From: Ottelia alismoides
Taxonomy: Eukaryota > Streptophyta > Magnoliopsida > Alismatales > Hydrocharitaceae
Length of the DNA stretch: 64,000 nt
NCBI GenBank assembly: GCA_037367405.1
Contig: JAZKJV010000295.1
Span: 1,178,001 to 1,242,000, forward strand
Direction: 5' to 3'
Translations under genes and position numbers: made by a program
Notes under the pieces: generated by a model
The model's input: the letters and a program-made list of their open reading frames with translations, nothing else
Databases searched by the model: none
Told to the model about the DNA's origin: nothing
Shown: positions 25,481 to 38,558 of the stretch, piece by piece
How positions within the stretch are numbered: position 1 is the stretch's first letter
Layout of the letters: every line of letters begins with the position of its first letter

Positions 25481-26843
25481 ATGAAAATCTTAACGTGGAA
25501 TGTAAAGGGGCCGGAGCGTCCAGAAAAGAGGGTAGTTGTCAAAAATATGTTTATGGAAGCCGGTGCAGACATTTTTCTCCTCCAAGAGACGAAGTTGTCA
25601 CGAGTAGTGGACGAGGTCAGGCAGGATTTGGACGGAGGTGGCAGGTTCAAACTCATCGAGATGATAGCTCAGGGCGCATCGGGAGGCTTGCTGACTGGGT
25701 GGAAGAGAGACGCTTTCGAGTTGGTTAGCGAGTCAATGTCTAACTATTGCTTGTCGATCAAGCTTAAAAAGAGAACTGATGACTTGACCTTTTTTATCTC
25801 CAATGTCTATGGTCCCGTCGGGTGTGAGAGGGGATCCGCTTGCGGTCGAGATGGAGCAGCTGGGGTCTGCGTATGCGTCCGAACTGTGGATCGTGTGGGG
25901 AACCTCAAAGTTACTCTTCCCCCGGGCGATGGCCATATCGAAATGCAGTGGCGATCCAGGCTCGGAGGAACTTCGGTAGGTAGTCCACTCTCTAGGCATG
26001 CTCATCATCGATGCGGTTGGCTGTGCTTTCACCTGGCGAAATGCGCGAGCGCGATCTGGACTGGATCGGTTCCTTTTGTCATCGGAGGGTACGACGATCT
26101 TCCCTCTGTCGAGGGCATGAGCTCTTCCGTGGGCCCTCTCTGATTACACGCCAATCATCTGGCATTCTAGGGAAGAAAGAAAGAGCAGGTTCTTTTTCCG
26201 TTTCGAACGGAGTTGGCTTCTGGAGAGTGACTTCAAGGAAGGCGTTGAGAAGCTATGGAGCGAGTGGACGCCCGAGGGCTCAGTTGTCGGGAGATTGGCG
26301 ACAAAGCTGCAGATGCTGAGGAACGCACCTTATCAAGTTCGGCAGGGAGGCGAAGACCAGAAGGAGGGCAAATAGGGAGGTTGCTCGAGCTGGTGTGGCA
26401 CGATTGGACGCTTTGGATGATGAGAGAGGACTGGCCGAGGAAGAGCTGCAAGAGAGGGCGAGCTTTCTCGATGACCTTTTGTAGGAAAACAAGAAAGAGG
26501 AGGTGGAATGGAGACAGAAATCTCGTCAGAGGTGGCTAAAAGAAGGAGATGCCAATACGAGATTCTTCCACACAATGGCCTCAGGGAGACGGAGACGAAA
26601 CTTCCTGCACGAAATTGAGATTGGAGGCGTAAGGATTTCAGGGGAGGCGCATATAGGAAGGTCTTTGCGGAATCATTTTGTCGAAGCTTCGAGAAGAAGA
26701 ACCAGTGAAGGGTGGGGGTGGATGAGAAGAGGAGTGCAGACCTTGTCCGGGGAGCAGGCGGACTCTCTCATCACCCCTTTCACGGAGGAGGAGGCTAAAC
26801 GGGCTGTCATGGGGATGAATGCAAATGGCACCCTTGGTCCTGA
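25481..26843 (+). pseudogene. LINE ORF2, N-terminal part: endonuclease and start of RT
   Basis: Begins MKILTWNVKGPERPEKRVVV. The endonuclease shows the Asn box (WNVKG), the catalytic Glu box (LLQETK), and GGLLTGW..AFELV. A frameshift near 25815 disrupts the middle. At about 26075-26150 the LDRFLLS block is followed by S-D-Y-T-P, where active L1 endonucleases have S-D-H-T-P, so the catalytic His is replaced. Further on, WRQKSRQRWLKEGDANTRFF is the conserved pre-RT block. The frame stops inside the GPD motif of the RT where the Copia element entered. Confidence 0.8.
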
Positions 26844-29484
26844 TGTTGGACATGCGAGCTCACGACGAGCCATTATGCAATAAATGTTATTGCAAATATC
26901 ATTCCCTGATCTGAAATGAAGAATAACTAATTTACATAATATGTCCCTTGGTACAATTAGGATTATGTAACATGGCCATCTTAATGATCATACAGCTGTT
27001 GATTCAAGTATTGAATCATAGAGGCTGGTGCTTGGATGAATATCTAAAGAGTTAGATTGAGGACTCATCAAGTACCGTCTAATGATTGTTAAGAGATGAT
27101 CTTCAGCCGGAGTAGGATATGTCAATCCTTTCTCACTTAGTTGATATCTGACCGACCTCTTGATGCAGGTCCTCTGCATGGGAATAGAGATTCGGAGGTG
27201 TCAGATTAGTAGGTCAAAGAGTTGACTTAATGAGATCGAGATAACCAAAGTCCTATGTCGTATGTTGTCACGATATAGGCACACATCCTTTGAATGGAGA
27301 CAGATGTGTTACTATATGTCTGAGTATGTACATTTGGCAGACCAATATGTTGATAACCTAATCAAGGTCTATACACCGGCGCGCTGGTGTGCATATAAGG
27401 GCATATGAGTAATACGATCTCTCAAAGGGATCATACAGTTTCATTACTGAACTGGAAGACACGAGCTCACTCATGAGATTATAGGAAGAATCAAATTCCG
27501 TGCACAGTCATCTCGCTTTGGAAGCTTGACTGAATTTCTACGTTAATATATACTTTTGAAAAGTATATGATCAACACATGGGTATGATATATGCTTTTGG
27601 AAAGCATGTGATCGATACCAACTCCCAATAGTCAAATGAGAAACTTAATGATAAAACCCTGAAGTAGACAATGTAAAATCGATCTTATACTTCGGGTTTA
27701 TTCTGGGTCTTCCAGTATGCACGATGCACATGTATTAGGAATGCCTGAGGGTGATGTGATCACAAACGATTGTATAACCACGACGCTTACATTCCGAGGG
27801 AGTGATGAAACAGGTCTGGATTTTAGTTACTCCTCTCATAGAGAAGTAATATGATCTTAGTCCAATTGATGGACATTAATCTGAATGTGATTCAGATGTA
27901 ATGAGAAGATTAGATTTGAGCATCTATGGGAGGTCCGCAAGATCTGGATTTGAGATGTGATCTCAATATCCAAGTCACTATATGTGGAACAATACAATCG
28001 CCTTGTCCTTATCTCCAAGTATCCGCGAAGAAAGCACATTATTCTTGAAAGAGTTCATGGATAATTTCATTGTTGATATATGTACCCGAGCATTGAGAAA
28101 AAACATATAATTAAATGTGATTTAATTTTCATGAATAATATGAATTTGATTCATATTAGAAGGAGAATTATCTAAGATAATTAAATGTGATTTAATTATC
28201 AAAGATGTGAATAATGTGAATGTGATTCGTGTTATTTGGGCACATGAGAATTCAGATCCAAAATGATTAAATGTGATTTAATTATCATGGATAAGAATAA
28301 TGTGGATAACACTATCCATATTACTCAGGTTTATTATAAATGTGATTTATAATATATTAAAGGAAGCATATTATGATTTATATTTGTTAATTAATTGTTA
28401 ATGTGAATTGGATTCACATTGAATGATTAATTGAAAATATAATTACATTTTTTTTGGGTTGTGAATGAGATTCACATAATTTCAATGGCTTGATTGAAAT
28501 TTTTCACAAAATAGCTGTGAATTATTTTTTGTGAAAAATATTTACAACAAGAGTTGTTGTAAATTAAAGCGATATCATGAGATAATGAGATCTCATGATA
28601 ATTAGAGGAGATTGACCAATTCCACTCAAGAGGAGTGGACGGCTACAACTCTCCATGAGGAGAAGAGTAGTCGTCCTCTCATTCTTAGGGGATTGGTTTA
28701 GTCTCCTCATTATCTCTTATCTAGTCAAAGTGATTTAAACTGGGATTAATTATGTTGATTTATCAATATAAATTAATTCAAAATTAAATCAATTGTTGTC
28801 GTGTTTTTACAACATCTTAGCCATGGAAAGAAACACAAATCAAACTCAACCACTGATTGTGTGTTGTCCATGGATTGAGATCCATGTGCTCCCAAAACCC
28901 TATATAAGAAGAGGCGCTCCTTGCTCTTCGAGACACGCGTTTACGACAACAACGAATGCTCTCTTTCTCTCTCTCTCTACACGTCATGTGCCTCTCTCCA
29001 TCTCTTATGGTTGTCTACTTTGGAGCCCTATAGAGAGTCGCCATCGTTGCAGCATCGTCGTTATACTGCCGGAGTATTTGCTCGTGGATCTTAGTCTCCT
29101 TCGGTGTGCCTCGCTCGAAAAGAAGACGTCGGATCTCGTGTGACGAGATCAGGAGATTCGCCGCTTGGATCATCAACTTGGATAGCAAGAAGGACGCGTC
29201 TCATCAACACGCTCGCAAGCATCTCCTCCGTCGGATCGGACTTGAGACAGGAGGTCTCTTGGTTCAGAGACTCGATCACAACCACGCTTCGAGCGGTAAC
29301 CTTAATACCTATTATGGTTTAGATGAAACGATCCGAGAAAGGTTCTTGGATTATGTGGTCTCATCACATTTAATTTTTTAAATTCCGCTGCATCGAGCGA
29401 CTAGTGCGACTAGTCGCTCCCGATCACATTCGATGTGATCCACACGCTTCCATGATGCGCTTGAGGATCTTCCCATATCCTTCA
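26844..29484 (+). repeat. Copia 5' LTR, 2641 bp
   Basis: TGTTGGACATGCGAGC..CCCATATCCTTCA. Unusually long for Copia. The 28080-28450 part is built from degenerate repeats of AATGTGATTTAATTATC. Collinear with 35020-40624 once the inner insertion is removed. Confidence 0.9.
28911..28917 (+). promoter_or_regulatory. LTR TATA box
   Basis: CCCTATATAAGAAGAGGC, in a good context for a plant RNA polymerase II start about 30 bases downstream. Preserved in the 3' LTR at 40041-40047. Confidence 0.65.
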
Positions 29485-29486
29485 AG

Positions 29487-29500
29487 TGGTATCAGAGCCA
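29487..29500 (+). promoter_or_regulatory. Copia primer-binding site (tRNA-Met type)
   Basis: TGGTATCAGAGCCA, two bases after the 5' LTR. This is the standard site complementary to the 3' end of a tRNA-Met. Confidence 0.85.
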
Positions 29501-29760
29501 GGTTATGGGATTTTGGATACGATCCAGTAACTTAAGAAGATTTGGCTCGTAAGGGTTCGTAAAAAAATTTCCGCATTTCGATTTTCGCAGCCATGTTTTG
29601 TGATAAATTTCAATCATGTTTAAAATGTTTAAACTTGAAACTATCACTTGGATAATATTCCCTATTAATTAAGAAAACCGTGCGATTTGAGTTTGCGTGA
29701 TTCAGAATCCGATAACTCAAGATATGACCTTTTTAATGATCATATATCCAATGTTTCGGG

Positions 29761-29865
29761 ATGGCGAATAATGACGTAATTAAGGAGTTAGTTACTGGCC
29801 TAAAACACCTAGAAATACGTGATTATCACTTGGTTTCTGTTTTAAATCAAATTATCAATCTCTGA
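29761..29865 (+). pseudogene. Copia gag start remnant
   Basis: An ATG about 275 bases downstream of the LTR begins MANNDVIKELVTGLKHLEIR and stays open for about 35 residues to a stop after NQIINL. The position and hydrophilic helix-like sequence fit a Copia gag N-terminus, but no later gag frame survives. Confidence 0.4.
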
Positions 29866-31799
29866 AAATCGATTTTGCTCAATTTAGATTTAAAATGAAA
29901 GAGATATGCTAATTTTAGTTAGTGAAGGTCACTGCTGGAAATTGCATGTTTTATCGAAAACCTTGTGATTGTCATTTAAGAATCTTCTGAAATTAATGGT
30001 TAATTTCCTGGAATAATTATGGATAATATTTGAGAAATATTTGGTTGATAATTGTTCCCTTAAATGACATTTCCTCAACCAATAATGATTAGATTTGATC
30101 TAGATCACCAATTGGTTACTTGATACACTTTCAACAAACATGCTATACTTGAATAGGTTTGGGAATTTGTCTAGCAAATTTCCTTATAATCAAAATGGTT
30201 TTGATTGAAAAATCGATGATAATCTCAAGTACACAATGATCGATTTGGCATTATCCTTTACTGAGGTGGACATGGTGTCTAGTCGGGGAGCGTTGGGGTA
30301 GCAGGTTGCATCATGTGCGGTCTGTCCCACTCATGTCGGTACTGGCCATGACAGCAGGTAGGGACTCAATAATGCTGGAGAAATCATGGTGTATTTTCTA
30401 ATTATTAAAATTCGAATTAACACGTACTTTGAGATAATACCATATTTTTTCAAGTAACAATCAAGTTTGTTGATTGAATTGGATTGATAATTGATTTAAT
30501 GTGATTTAATTAATTATATCCAATTAAAAATACTCTATTATGAATAGATGTGTATTTCCCTTGGAAGAATTAATTATATGAATATGATTCATGATAATCA
30601 ATTGAAATTTGAATAAGAGGTGGAGGATCACATAAGTGACATCCATGGTCTCCCATCAAGGCGAAGAGTTCCGTCGCCAGATTTTGTATGTAGGAGATGC
30701 CTGTCCGAAGTAACAGCTCTTGCATACAATACATTTGGATCGGGCTCTTCGCTTCTCGAAAGAGTAAGGACGTATGCATAGTGACCCCAATATCGGGTCC
30801 TCATATTATTGGGGTGATATTGGATTGCGCATAGCGAGTTGTATTTATGTTGACAGTTGGTTCAATTAATGACGGGTCAACATCACCTTAGGGGTGGTGG
30901 GCCCCGGTGTTAGAGACCGAATTGGGAATGCAAGTTGGACTTGCAAGGCGGAATGTGTTCCCGCTTCTTTTTATCCGACTTACAGGTTCTCATATTATTG
31001 GGATGTGACAAAGATAACGAAGGAGATCCCAGATCTTGCTTGAGATATATTGGTAAGTATTATATCTCTTACATTGAAAGTGATTAAGGGAATGAACTTT
31101 CAATGTTGACAAGGCAAGACAACTTTGATATAAAATTCCTAAATCAAAGTAAAATATATATTCATATATATTTATGCAAATTTCTTATTTCAGATAATCC
31201 TTTGTTAAACCCACTCAATACTATACTCAATAATAACCAGTAAAATACCATGAATCCATGATCAAAACATTGTACTTGCAATTGGACACATATTGTATGT
31301 GGTTGCAGTGTGCAAGTTTTCTCGTAATAATGAGGAATGACAATTAAATAGACCATAGGTCTACAACCCTAAGGTTTGTATGTCTCTATAGTCTTGATCT
31401 CTCATCGAATGTACTTTGGAAGTGACATGTCGATGATGATCAATTGTCAAATAATCCTTATAAAATCTAAGAAGATGTTATGGCATACATATGTGCTCTC
31501 GGCATTTAATCATGAATAACATGGTTCACTGCATCATGCAGTATGGTGGCTCTATGAGAGATGATGTATTCAAATATTTGAGTACCTACATGAACCTTTG
31601 TCTTTAAGAGTTAAGATGTATGTAGATATGATGAGTGTCATCATTCTACTATCTATACTCTAGTCATTCATGAAGCTTCATAATATTCATATTGTATACT
31701 TTGAATGAAGCATGTATAAATGTTGAATTATTCTTATATTGAAACCTTTTGAATTCAACATAAGAGAACCTTTGTCTTAAGCAATGGTTGTCTATAGAT

Positions 31800-34700
31800 C
31801 AAAGGAGCAAAGTGGAAGCATAGGTCGGACCCAAGTTAGAAGGAAAGTCAAAGAGTTGACTGTACTTCTATGGTTTCCACACATGACATCCAAAGAGTTG
31901 GATAAATGTCAATACTGCAATAAGCTGATGCATTGATAGTATGACTACCAAGTCTATCTTGGATCCTTAGAGAAGGAACCAGCTAGTGCATCGGAATAAT
32001 CTATATCTACATATAATCATTGATATTGACTTGTTTATTGGATAAGATCAAAGTCTAATAATTGCATCTCATTCTTCTAATAACACTTGCAATTGGTTGC
32101 ATATGTTTTAGAAGACTAGAAAATTTGATCTTAAGGTTTAATAGTCATCCACATGGATATTGGTGCAATTGTTGCAACAATCTCTATTGGATAGATAGAC
32201 TTCATATTTTCAGTGGGAGAGCCCTAGGTCTTAGAGAATGTCTCTACTACCTAGATATTAGAAAAAACTCATAGTTTATTTCTAAATGTTGGAAATAGAC
32301 ATGAATTCTGGAATAGACCTATCATAAAGAGTTATGATGGATATATTTCAGATAGTATTATGATATCTGAAGCATGGCCTCAAATTTCAACGAAATTCGG
32401 TCGAATTTCTGTCGAATATCGATATCCAGTCGAAATCGAAATTCGACCGAAATGATCGAAATGACCGAAATATGGGGGTCCTAGTACAAAAAATGACCGA
32501 AATTTCGGTCGAAATTCCACCGAAATTCCATCGAAATTCTGTTTTGGTCGATACCGAAATGGTGACCGAAACCGACATTTAGGGCCTTGATCTGAAGGAC
32601 TCTACTAAATTAGAAAATTAATGAACGGTTCATTAACATTTCTAAATACTGAAAATTAAACCTTATAAGATCAATAAAAAGAGATCATTTGACAATGATC
32701 TGGCATCAAACCTTAGACATTAGTCTGCTGATGAGATCAATAGACTAGTAAGAGATGAACTTTAGAATGTCTAAAATCTCGAATCTTACATACTTTTGAA
32801 TATTGTATTCAAAGTAAAATTGTCCAATGCGCCCTTCTCTAGGAATGGTGTAAGATGCCAAGGTATTAAAGATCTCATACATACTGATGTATGTGGATCA
32901 TCTATATCATAATGAACATTGATGATATGTAATATCATTTAATGATTATTTGTGATATGAGATTTCTTTCCTTCACCTTAGAAAGCTTTGAAATATTCAA
33001 AGATTTTACAATTTTGGTTTAGAACCAAAGTTTAAAGGAAGATGAAATAAATTTGATCTAACCTAGGTAGCAAGTACCTATTAGATGAATTCAAATGATA
33101 CCTTATGGAGATATGAATTTCATTCCTATCTCAATCCTCCTAATGCACCTAAACTCAATAGAGTTATAGGGAGATACAATTGATCATGTGTGACATGATT
33201 TAATCAATGATTAATATTAGCATAATTACCTCTTAGTTTCCAAGATATATATGTAGTAGAGACTACAATATATATCCTTATAAGGTTCCATGCTGGTAAA
33301 CTGGAATCTAGCACCAAAGAGTGCTACTTCATTAGGAAAATAAAGAATGGTATTGGATACTTACTTTATGACCTTGAGATTCTTAAAAGATCTCATCTCT
33401 AAGGATATGATTCTTAGAGGATGACTCTCTTGAGAATCAAGATGAAAATGAAGTAAAGGAACTCAATTAGTCTTGAGAAGATAATGAGGCTCCTGAAATT
33501 GGAAACTAAAAGGACAATTAAAGATGAAACACTAATACCTCTTCAAATGAGTTTGAGGATGGATTCCATGTGTTAGAGAAATCTGACAATTATCGAACTT
33601 CGTGTGATGAAGCTTCTGAAGATCATGACATGGAAAGATGGATTTTAGCAATAAAGTCTATAGTAAACTTCATATACAAGTGTTGTATATGGTCCCTCGA
33701 GGATCCACCTATATGGGTAAGACCCGTTAAGGTCTAAATGGATCATCAAGAGAAAGAGGGAACATGATGAGAAGGTAGAGACTTTCAAAGCAAAACTCGT
33801 ATCCACAAGATACATATCGAAGAGAAGACATTGCTTGCAATGAGACTTACTCTTCAGTGACCTTGCTTAAACCCATCAGAATATTGCTAACTATGACTAC
33901 ACAACTTGACTTTGACATCTTAAATGGAAGTCAATTTTGCATTCCTCTATGAATACCTCTTCGAGGATATTCACAAGAAGTAGCCCCAGGGCTTCATGAT
34001 TTTGGAAAGCAAGGTGTGCAAGCTAAAGAAACTCCATCTATGGACTCAAAAATAAGCTTCTTGTATATGGAACATGAGATTTGATGAAATTATAAATGTT
34101 ATGATTTCAGATAGAATCTTGATGTACCATGTGAAGCTTAGTGGGAGTGCCATTGTGTTCATCGTGCTATATGTAGATGATACCCTAATCATTTGGAATG
34201 ATATAAGGATAATAATAAGTGTTTTATAGACTGGATATTCCATACCTTGAGATATAATCTCAAGGATAGCTCTTAGATCTTAGTTCTGAAGATGTTCAGA
34301 AGCAAAGAGAAGAGGACAATGGAACCATCGCATTAGTGGTACACCTTGGATATGTTCCATTTTCTGGAAAATTCCAAGAAAGGCTTGCTTCCCTTAAGAT
34401 ATGGTACTAACCTTTCTAAAGGGATAGCACCTCAAAGAGTTGAGGAAGTGAATGTTAAAACAGCTTGCCCATGTGCATCAGTTATGAGAAGCTGGGTGTA
34501 TGCTACGTGTACAAAAGGCAGATGTCTGCCATGCAGTGGGAGTAGTAAACTATTACTATATGGAGATAAAAACTTGATTGCAGTGATAACAATATTTTCA
34601 AAGATGAAAAGATTTTTGAGATAGTGACCTCAAAGTCTTATCTTCAAGAATTTAAGACTTTACAGATAGTGATCTAAAAGGTCTTAACTGTGGATACCTT

Positions 34701-34980
34701 AGGAGATAGAGATCTCCAGGAATAAGGATATTCTGATAAGGATTATGGGCATACTGGTTATAACAATTATTAAGCTATAGTTTCAAGGACACTATAACTG
34801 ACAAGGTTGAGTATTGGTTGCATAAGATGCAACATTCGCATTGGAAGCGAGCACTGTTACTAGGGGATATGCAAGTGCCGTAAAAGGACTTGGCGTAGTC
34901 TCTCGGGAACAGAGTGACTGATCAACTTACCTAGCTATTTTTCTAAATAGCCTATGATTGTCACATGAGTGTGGGTTTAA
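31800..34980 (+). pseudogene. Copia pol remnants (gag knuckle, protease/pre-integrase, integrase, RT, RNase H)
   Basis: Degenerate frames in Copia order. At about 31910, CQYCNKLMH (knuckle-like). At about 32230, LRECLYYLDIRKN (pre-integrase LRxCLYVPxxRRNL). At about 32870, IKDLIHTDVCGS (start of integrase). At about 33130, LNPPNAPKLN (integrase TPPGTPQxN block). At about 33730, RSKWIIKRK. At about 34020, KLKKLHLW. At 34161, IVLYVDDTLI with an intact Y-V-D-D. At about 34390, LPLRYGTNLSKGIAP and an A-S-V-M-R-S-W-V-Y-A box. Stops and frameshifts separate almost every block. Confidence 0.75.
32376..32586. mobile_element. MITE-like insert built of CGAAATTTCGG words
   Basis: About 210 bp with many GACCGAAAT / ATTTCGGTCGAAAT words inside the Copia pol remnant. 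The left end GGCCTCAAATTTC and the right end on the other strand (GGCCCTAAATGTC) look like short terminal inverted repeats. The flanking target duplication is not resolved. Confidence 0.5.
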
Positions 34981-35645
34981 AGATTAACACATTAATGGCT
35001 CTTTGGGCTAGTGGGAGATTGTTGGACATGCGAGCCCACGGCGAGCCATTATGCAATAAATGTTATTGCGAATATCATTCCCTGATCTGAAATGAATAAC
35101 AACTAATTTGCATAATAGGTCCCTTAGTACAATTAGGGTTATGTACCGTGGCCAACTTAATGATCATATAATTGTTGATTCAAGTATTGAATCATGGAGG
35201 CTGGTGTTTGGATGAATATCTAAAGAGTTAGATTGAGGACTCATCAAGTACTGTCAAATGATTGTTAAGAGATGATCTCCAGCCTGAGTAGGAGATGGCA
35301 ATCCTTTCTCACTTGGTTGATATCTGACCGACCTCTTGATGCAGGTCCTCTGCATGGGAATAGAGATTCGGAGGTGTCAGATTAGTTAGGTCAAAGAGTT
35401 GACTTAACGAGATCGAGATAACCAAAGTCCTATGTCGTATGCCATCACGATATAGGCATGCATCCTCTGACCGGAGACAGATGTGTTACTATATGTCTGA
35501 GTATGTACATTTGGCAGACTAATAGGTTGATGACCTAATTAAGGTCTATACACCGGCGCGCTGGTGTGCATATAAGGGCATATGAGTAATACGATCTCTC
35601 AAAGGGATCATACAGGTTCATTACTGAACCGGAAGACATGAGCTC

Positions 35646-35935
35646 TGTTAGAAAATAGGAAGCGGAAGCGAAAACATGGAAAAGAGAATAAAGAAAATAA
35701 GAACGCGGGATTTACGTAGAACCCTACTCCGTGAGGAGCGAGATGACACCACGGGAGAAGGCCTCAAAGGACCGTGTTTGTCTATTGACTTTCTCAATGG
35801 TTACAGGAGGTCTGGGGCTCCTTATATAGCCTCCACAGAGCCTCCAAGTCCCACCACTGGACGATGTGAGACTAAACTGTTGAATGAGGTTACCCTCCTA
35901 CAACCCAATAGACGCACATAACAAATACTCCAACA
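35646..35935 (-). repeat. LTR of the non-autonomous Copia (3' LTR in element sense)
   Basis: 290 bp. Contains TATATAGCC-type promoter sequence. Differs from the other LTR mainly by about 15 extra bases near 35880-35900. Confidence 0.88.
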
Positions 35936-38283
35936 CTCCCCCTCAAGCTGGAGCATGCAATGCTCAGCTTGGACAAACATAAAGAGACTCAACTCAACGC
36001 TACAGGACACTACGGACAATATCAACCCAAAGCGCAAATTGTTGCTGTCGAGGACGTTGCTTCTCATGCTGTGCAGGTGAGGAGGACGAACGGGCTGGAG
36101 TGTGAGTCTGTTGAATCTCCTCGTCCGAGAGCATGTGCTCTGAACTGCGCATGTCAGAGTCACTGCAACCGAAAAATGAGTCTCCTCGTCAGAGTACTTT
36201 GGCTCGCCACAATAATGTGGACCTGCTTCATCTCTGAAAAGGGACAAACTGAATAAGGGTCGTGGCTGTGCAATCCTTGTCGGAGTCCAATCATTGGAGA
36301 ATGGAGTCTGAAAATAGTCTCCTCTTCAGAGAACTGGGTCTCTCCCATCTGGCACAGAGAATGGTACACTACTCTGGTGTCCCTTTGATACCACATGAAA
36401 ACCCTTTCCAACATGGCATAGGGAACGGTCCTCTACTCTGAAGTCCCTATGGCTCACATGAAAACTATGGCCTACAAAACACGAAAGGATGGGGACCTCT
36501 GAACTGATGGCATACATGTGCGCATCTGAAATGATCGCATACATATGCGTGTCTGAAAATGAGTCTCTCTGGAGAACTCAAAAATGGGCCTCTCATCATG
36601 GAGTGCCTCAAACTTGGACTCTGACCAATCTGCATGTCGAGTCTGAATCTGCGCATCATACTGTAGACTTGGAATCTGAACATTGAGTCTGAAATTACGC
36701 ATGGAAAATCTTCATCTGAAAACTGTAGAGTCTGAAAAATAGGCTGGTCTGGAGAATATCTGAATAGTCTGGAAATCTGACATCTGCACCAGGACCTGTG
36801 ACTCTACACCATACTCCCCCTTTATCCCATACTTGTCGGAAAATGTCATTGACAAAGTTGGGAGAAGACAAGATAAAATGGGGAAAAACAAAACTATTTA
36901 GCCGATCACAAAATCTTCTTCGACTTTTCAAAACATAAACATCACAAAAATTCCTTTGCGGCTTTTCTTTTGTTTTTCTTTTGTTTTTTATAAGACTCCA
37001 CACATTTTTTAAGCCGTTTCATTTTTGTGCTTTCATTTTTGTTTCTTCATCCTTTTTTTCAAAAATACTTGCATATGGCTTTTTCACGTGTACACACCTT
37101 ATCTTCTCTTTTTTTTCTTTTTTTAACATTTTACGCACTGCCCACTTGGGCCCTGTATTAGCCCCTGTTGGGCTCCATAGGACTCTCCATCAAATAATCT
37201 CCTTTTTTTTAATACTTGGGCCATTGCAAGCCCGTTTGGGCGGCTAGGGTTTCCAACAGGGAAACCCTCAATCGCACGCCCCTTTTTATTATACCAGGGC
37301 GCCGCCAACGCATAAGCATGGAGCGCCATCGCCTGGGAAATTGAAGAATAGGCTCCGCTTGGAGCCATGGAGCGCCGCCTACGCTTACTCCGGAGGAGAG
37401 GGCCGTGCGAGGAGGGTGCGGAAGAGAGAGTGCAGCCATGGGGGAGCGCCTGCGGCAGGGGGATCGGGGTAGGAGGTGAGGTGCCGCGAGGGGGCTGCGA
37501 CTTGGAGGTGTGCCTCTGCCATCACCGCCTGCACACAGTTGAAGAGGAGGATGGAGAACGCGCCTCTGGGAGGTCAGGGATGCATGGATCCCGCGCCTGG
37601 ATTGGGTGGCGCCGCTTGCGATGCGGCTTCGCGCGGATTACTCGCGCGTTGCACCTGGAGGGGATTGCTAGGAGCCGCCTGCGAGTATGATAACTGGATC
37701 TCCAGAAAGGGCTCCGCCAGGAGGGGTTCCCAGTTGGAACCTGATGTCTGCGCATGGGAGAAGGATGGGCGCTACCGGAGGAGATCTCTCCAGGAGGAGA
37801 GATCGAAAGGGCCCGTCGCCTAGGTTGTTGGCCAGAGATCGAAAGGGCCCATCGCCTGTATCGTGGTCGATGCGCGTGCTGGAGCTCTCGCGCGTAAGGG
37901 GCAGGGATTCACGAGACCTCTGCAGAGCCTGGATTGCCTCGACGGGGCTCCTATCGCCTGCGCCACCTGCCTCTAGGGTTCCCCTGTTGGGAACCCTATT
38001 CTTGCCATAGTGTGACCTGGAGCCATAACAAGATCGGGCTTGGAGCGCTTTATTGCAGATGCCATGGAGCACGCCTGATAACTGGTGGAGCCGCCGGAGA
38101 GGAGAGGCGTTGCAAAATTAGGGTTCCAACAAGAACCCGAACCCAATGAAGAACACATTTTGGACAAATCTTCGTCGAGCAATCAAGAACATAATCCAAT
38201 AATGGAATCTCGAGAAAAATAAAAATCTCCAAGAATAAATCTAAAAAAATGTATCCTCGAGAATCGCACCCGCTCTGATACCA

Positions 38284-38558
38284 TGTTAGAAAATAGGAAG
38301 CGGAAGCGAAGACATGGAAAAGAGAATAAAGAAAATAAGAACACAGGATTTATGTGGAACCCTACTCCGTGAGGAGCGGGATGAAACCACGGGTGAAGGC
38401 TTCAAAGGGTTGTGTTTGTCTATTGACTTTCTCAATGGTTACAGGAGGTCTGGGGCTCCTTATATAGCCTCCACGGAGCCTCCAAGTCCCACCACTGGAC
38501 GATGTGGGACTAAACTGTTGGTACAACTCAATAGACGCACATAACAAATACTCCAACA
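38284..38558 (-). repeat. LTR of the non-autonomous Copia (5' LTR in element sense)
   Basis: 275 bp, collinear with 35646-35935; the primer-binding site abuts its left end. Confidence 0.88.

Larger units (their letters stand above)
35646..38558 (-). mobile_element. Non-autonomous Copia-type element (2.9 kb) in the 3' LTR
   Basis: LTRs at 35646-35935 (290 bp) and 38284-38558 (275 bp), ends TGTTAG..CCAACA. On the minus strand the primer-binding site TGGTATCAGAGC lies directly against the 38284 LTR (38272-38283), and the purine tract CCAGCTTGAGGGGGAG lies against the other. These are the standard Copia signals. The 2.35-kb interior has no gag or pol. Its 5' half (37100-38270) is GC-rich, and its 3' half (36100-36830) is full of TCTGAA / GAGTCTG words. 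Mobilisation would need proteins of a related autonomous Copia. Confidence 0.88.

Noticed and set aside
29487..29500. tRNA gene
   Set aside because: TGGTATCAGAGCCA matches only the complement of a tRNA 3' end; it is a primer-binding site and no cloverleaf is present.
34170..34181. Functional Copia reverse transcriptase from intact YVDD
   Set aside because: The box is intact, but stops and frameshifts surround it and no continuous pol frame exists.
37123..38149. Cluster of overlapping GC-rich ORFs on both strands
   Set aside because: They lie in the interior of the non-autonomous Copia and are open only because of high GC; no family motif in any frame.
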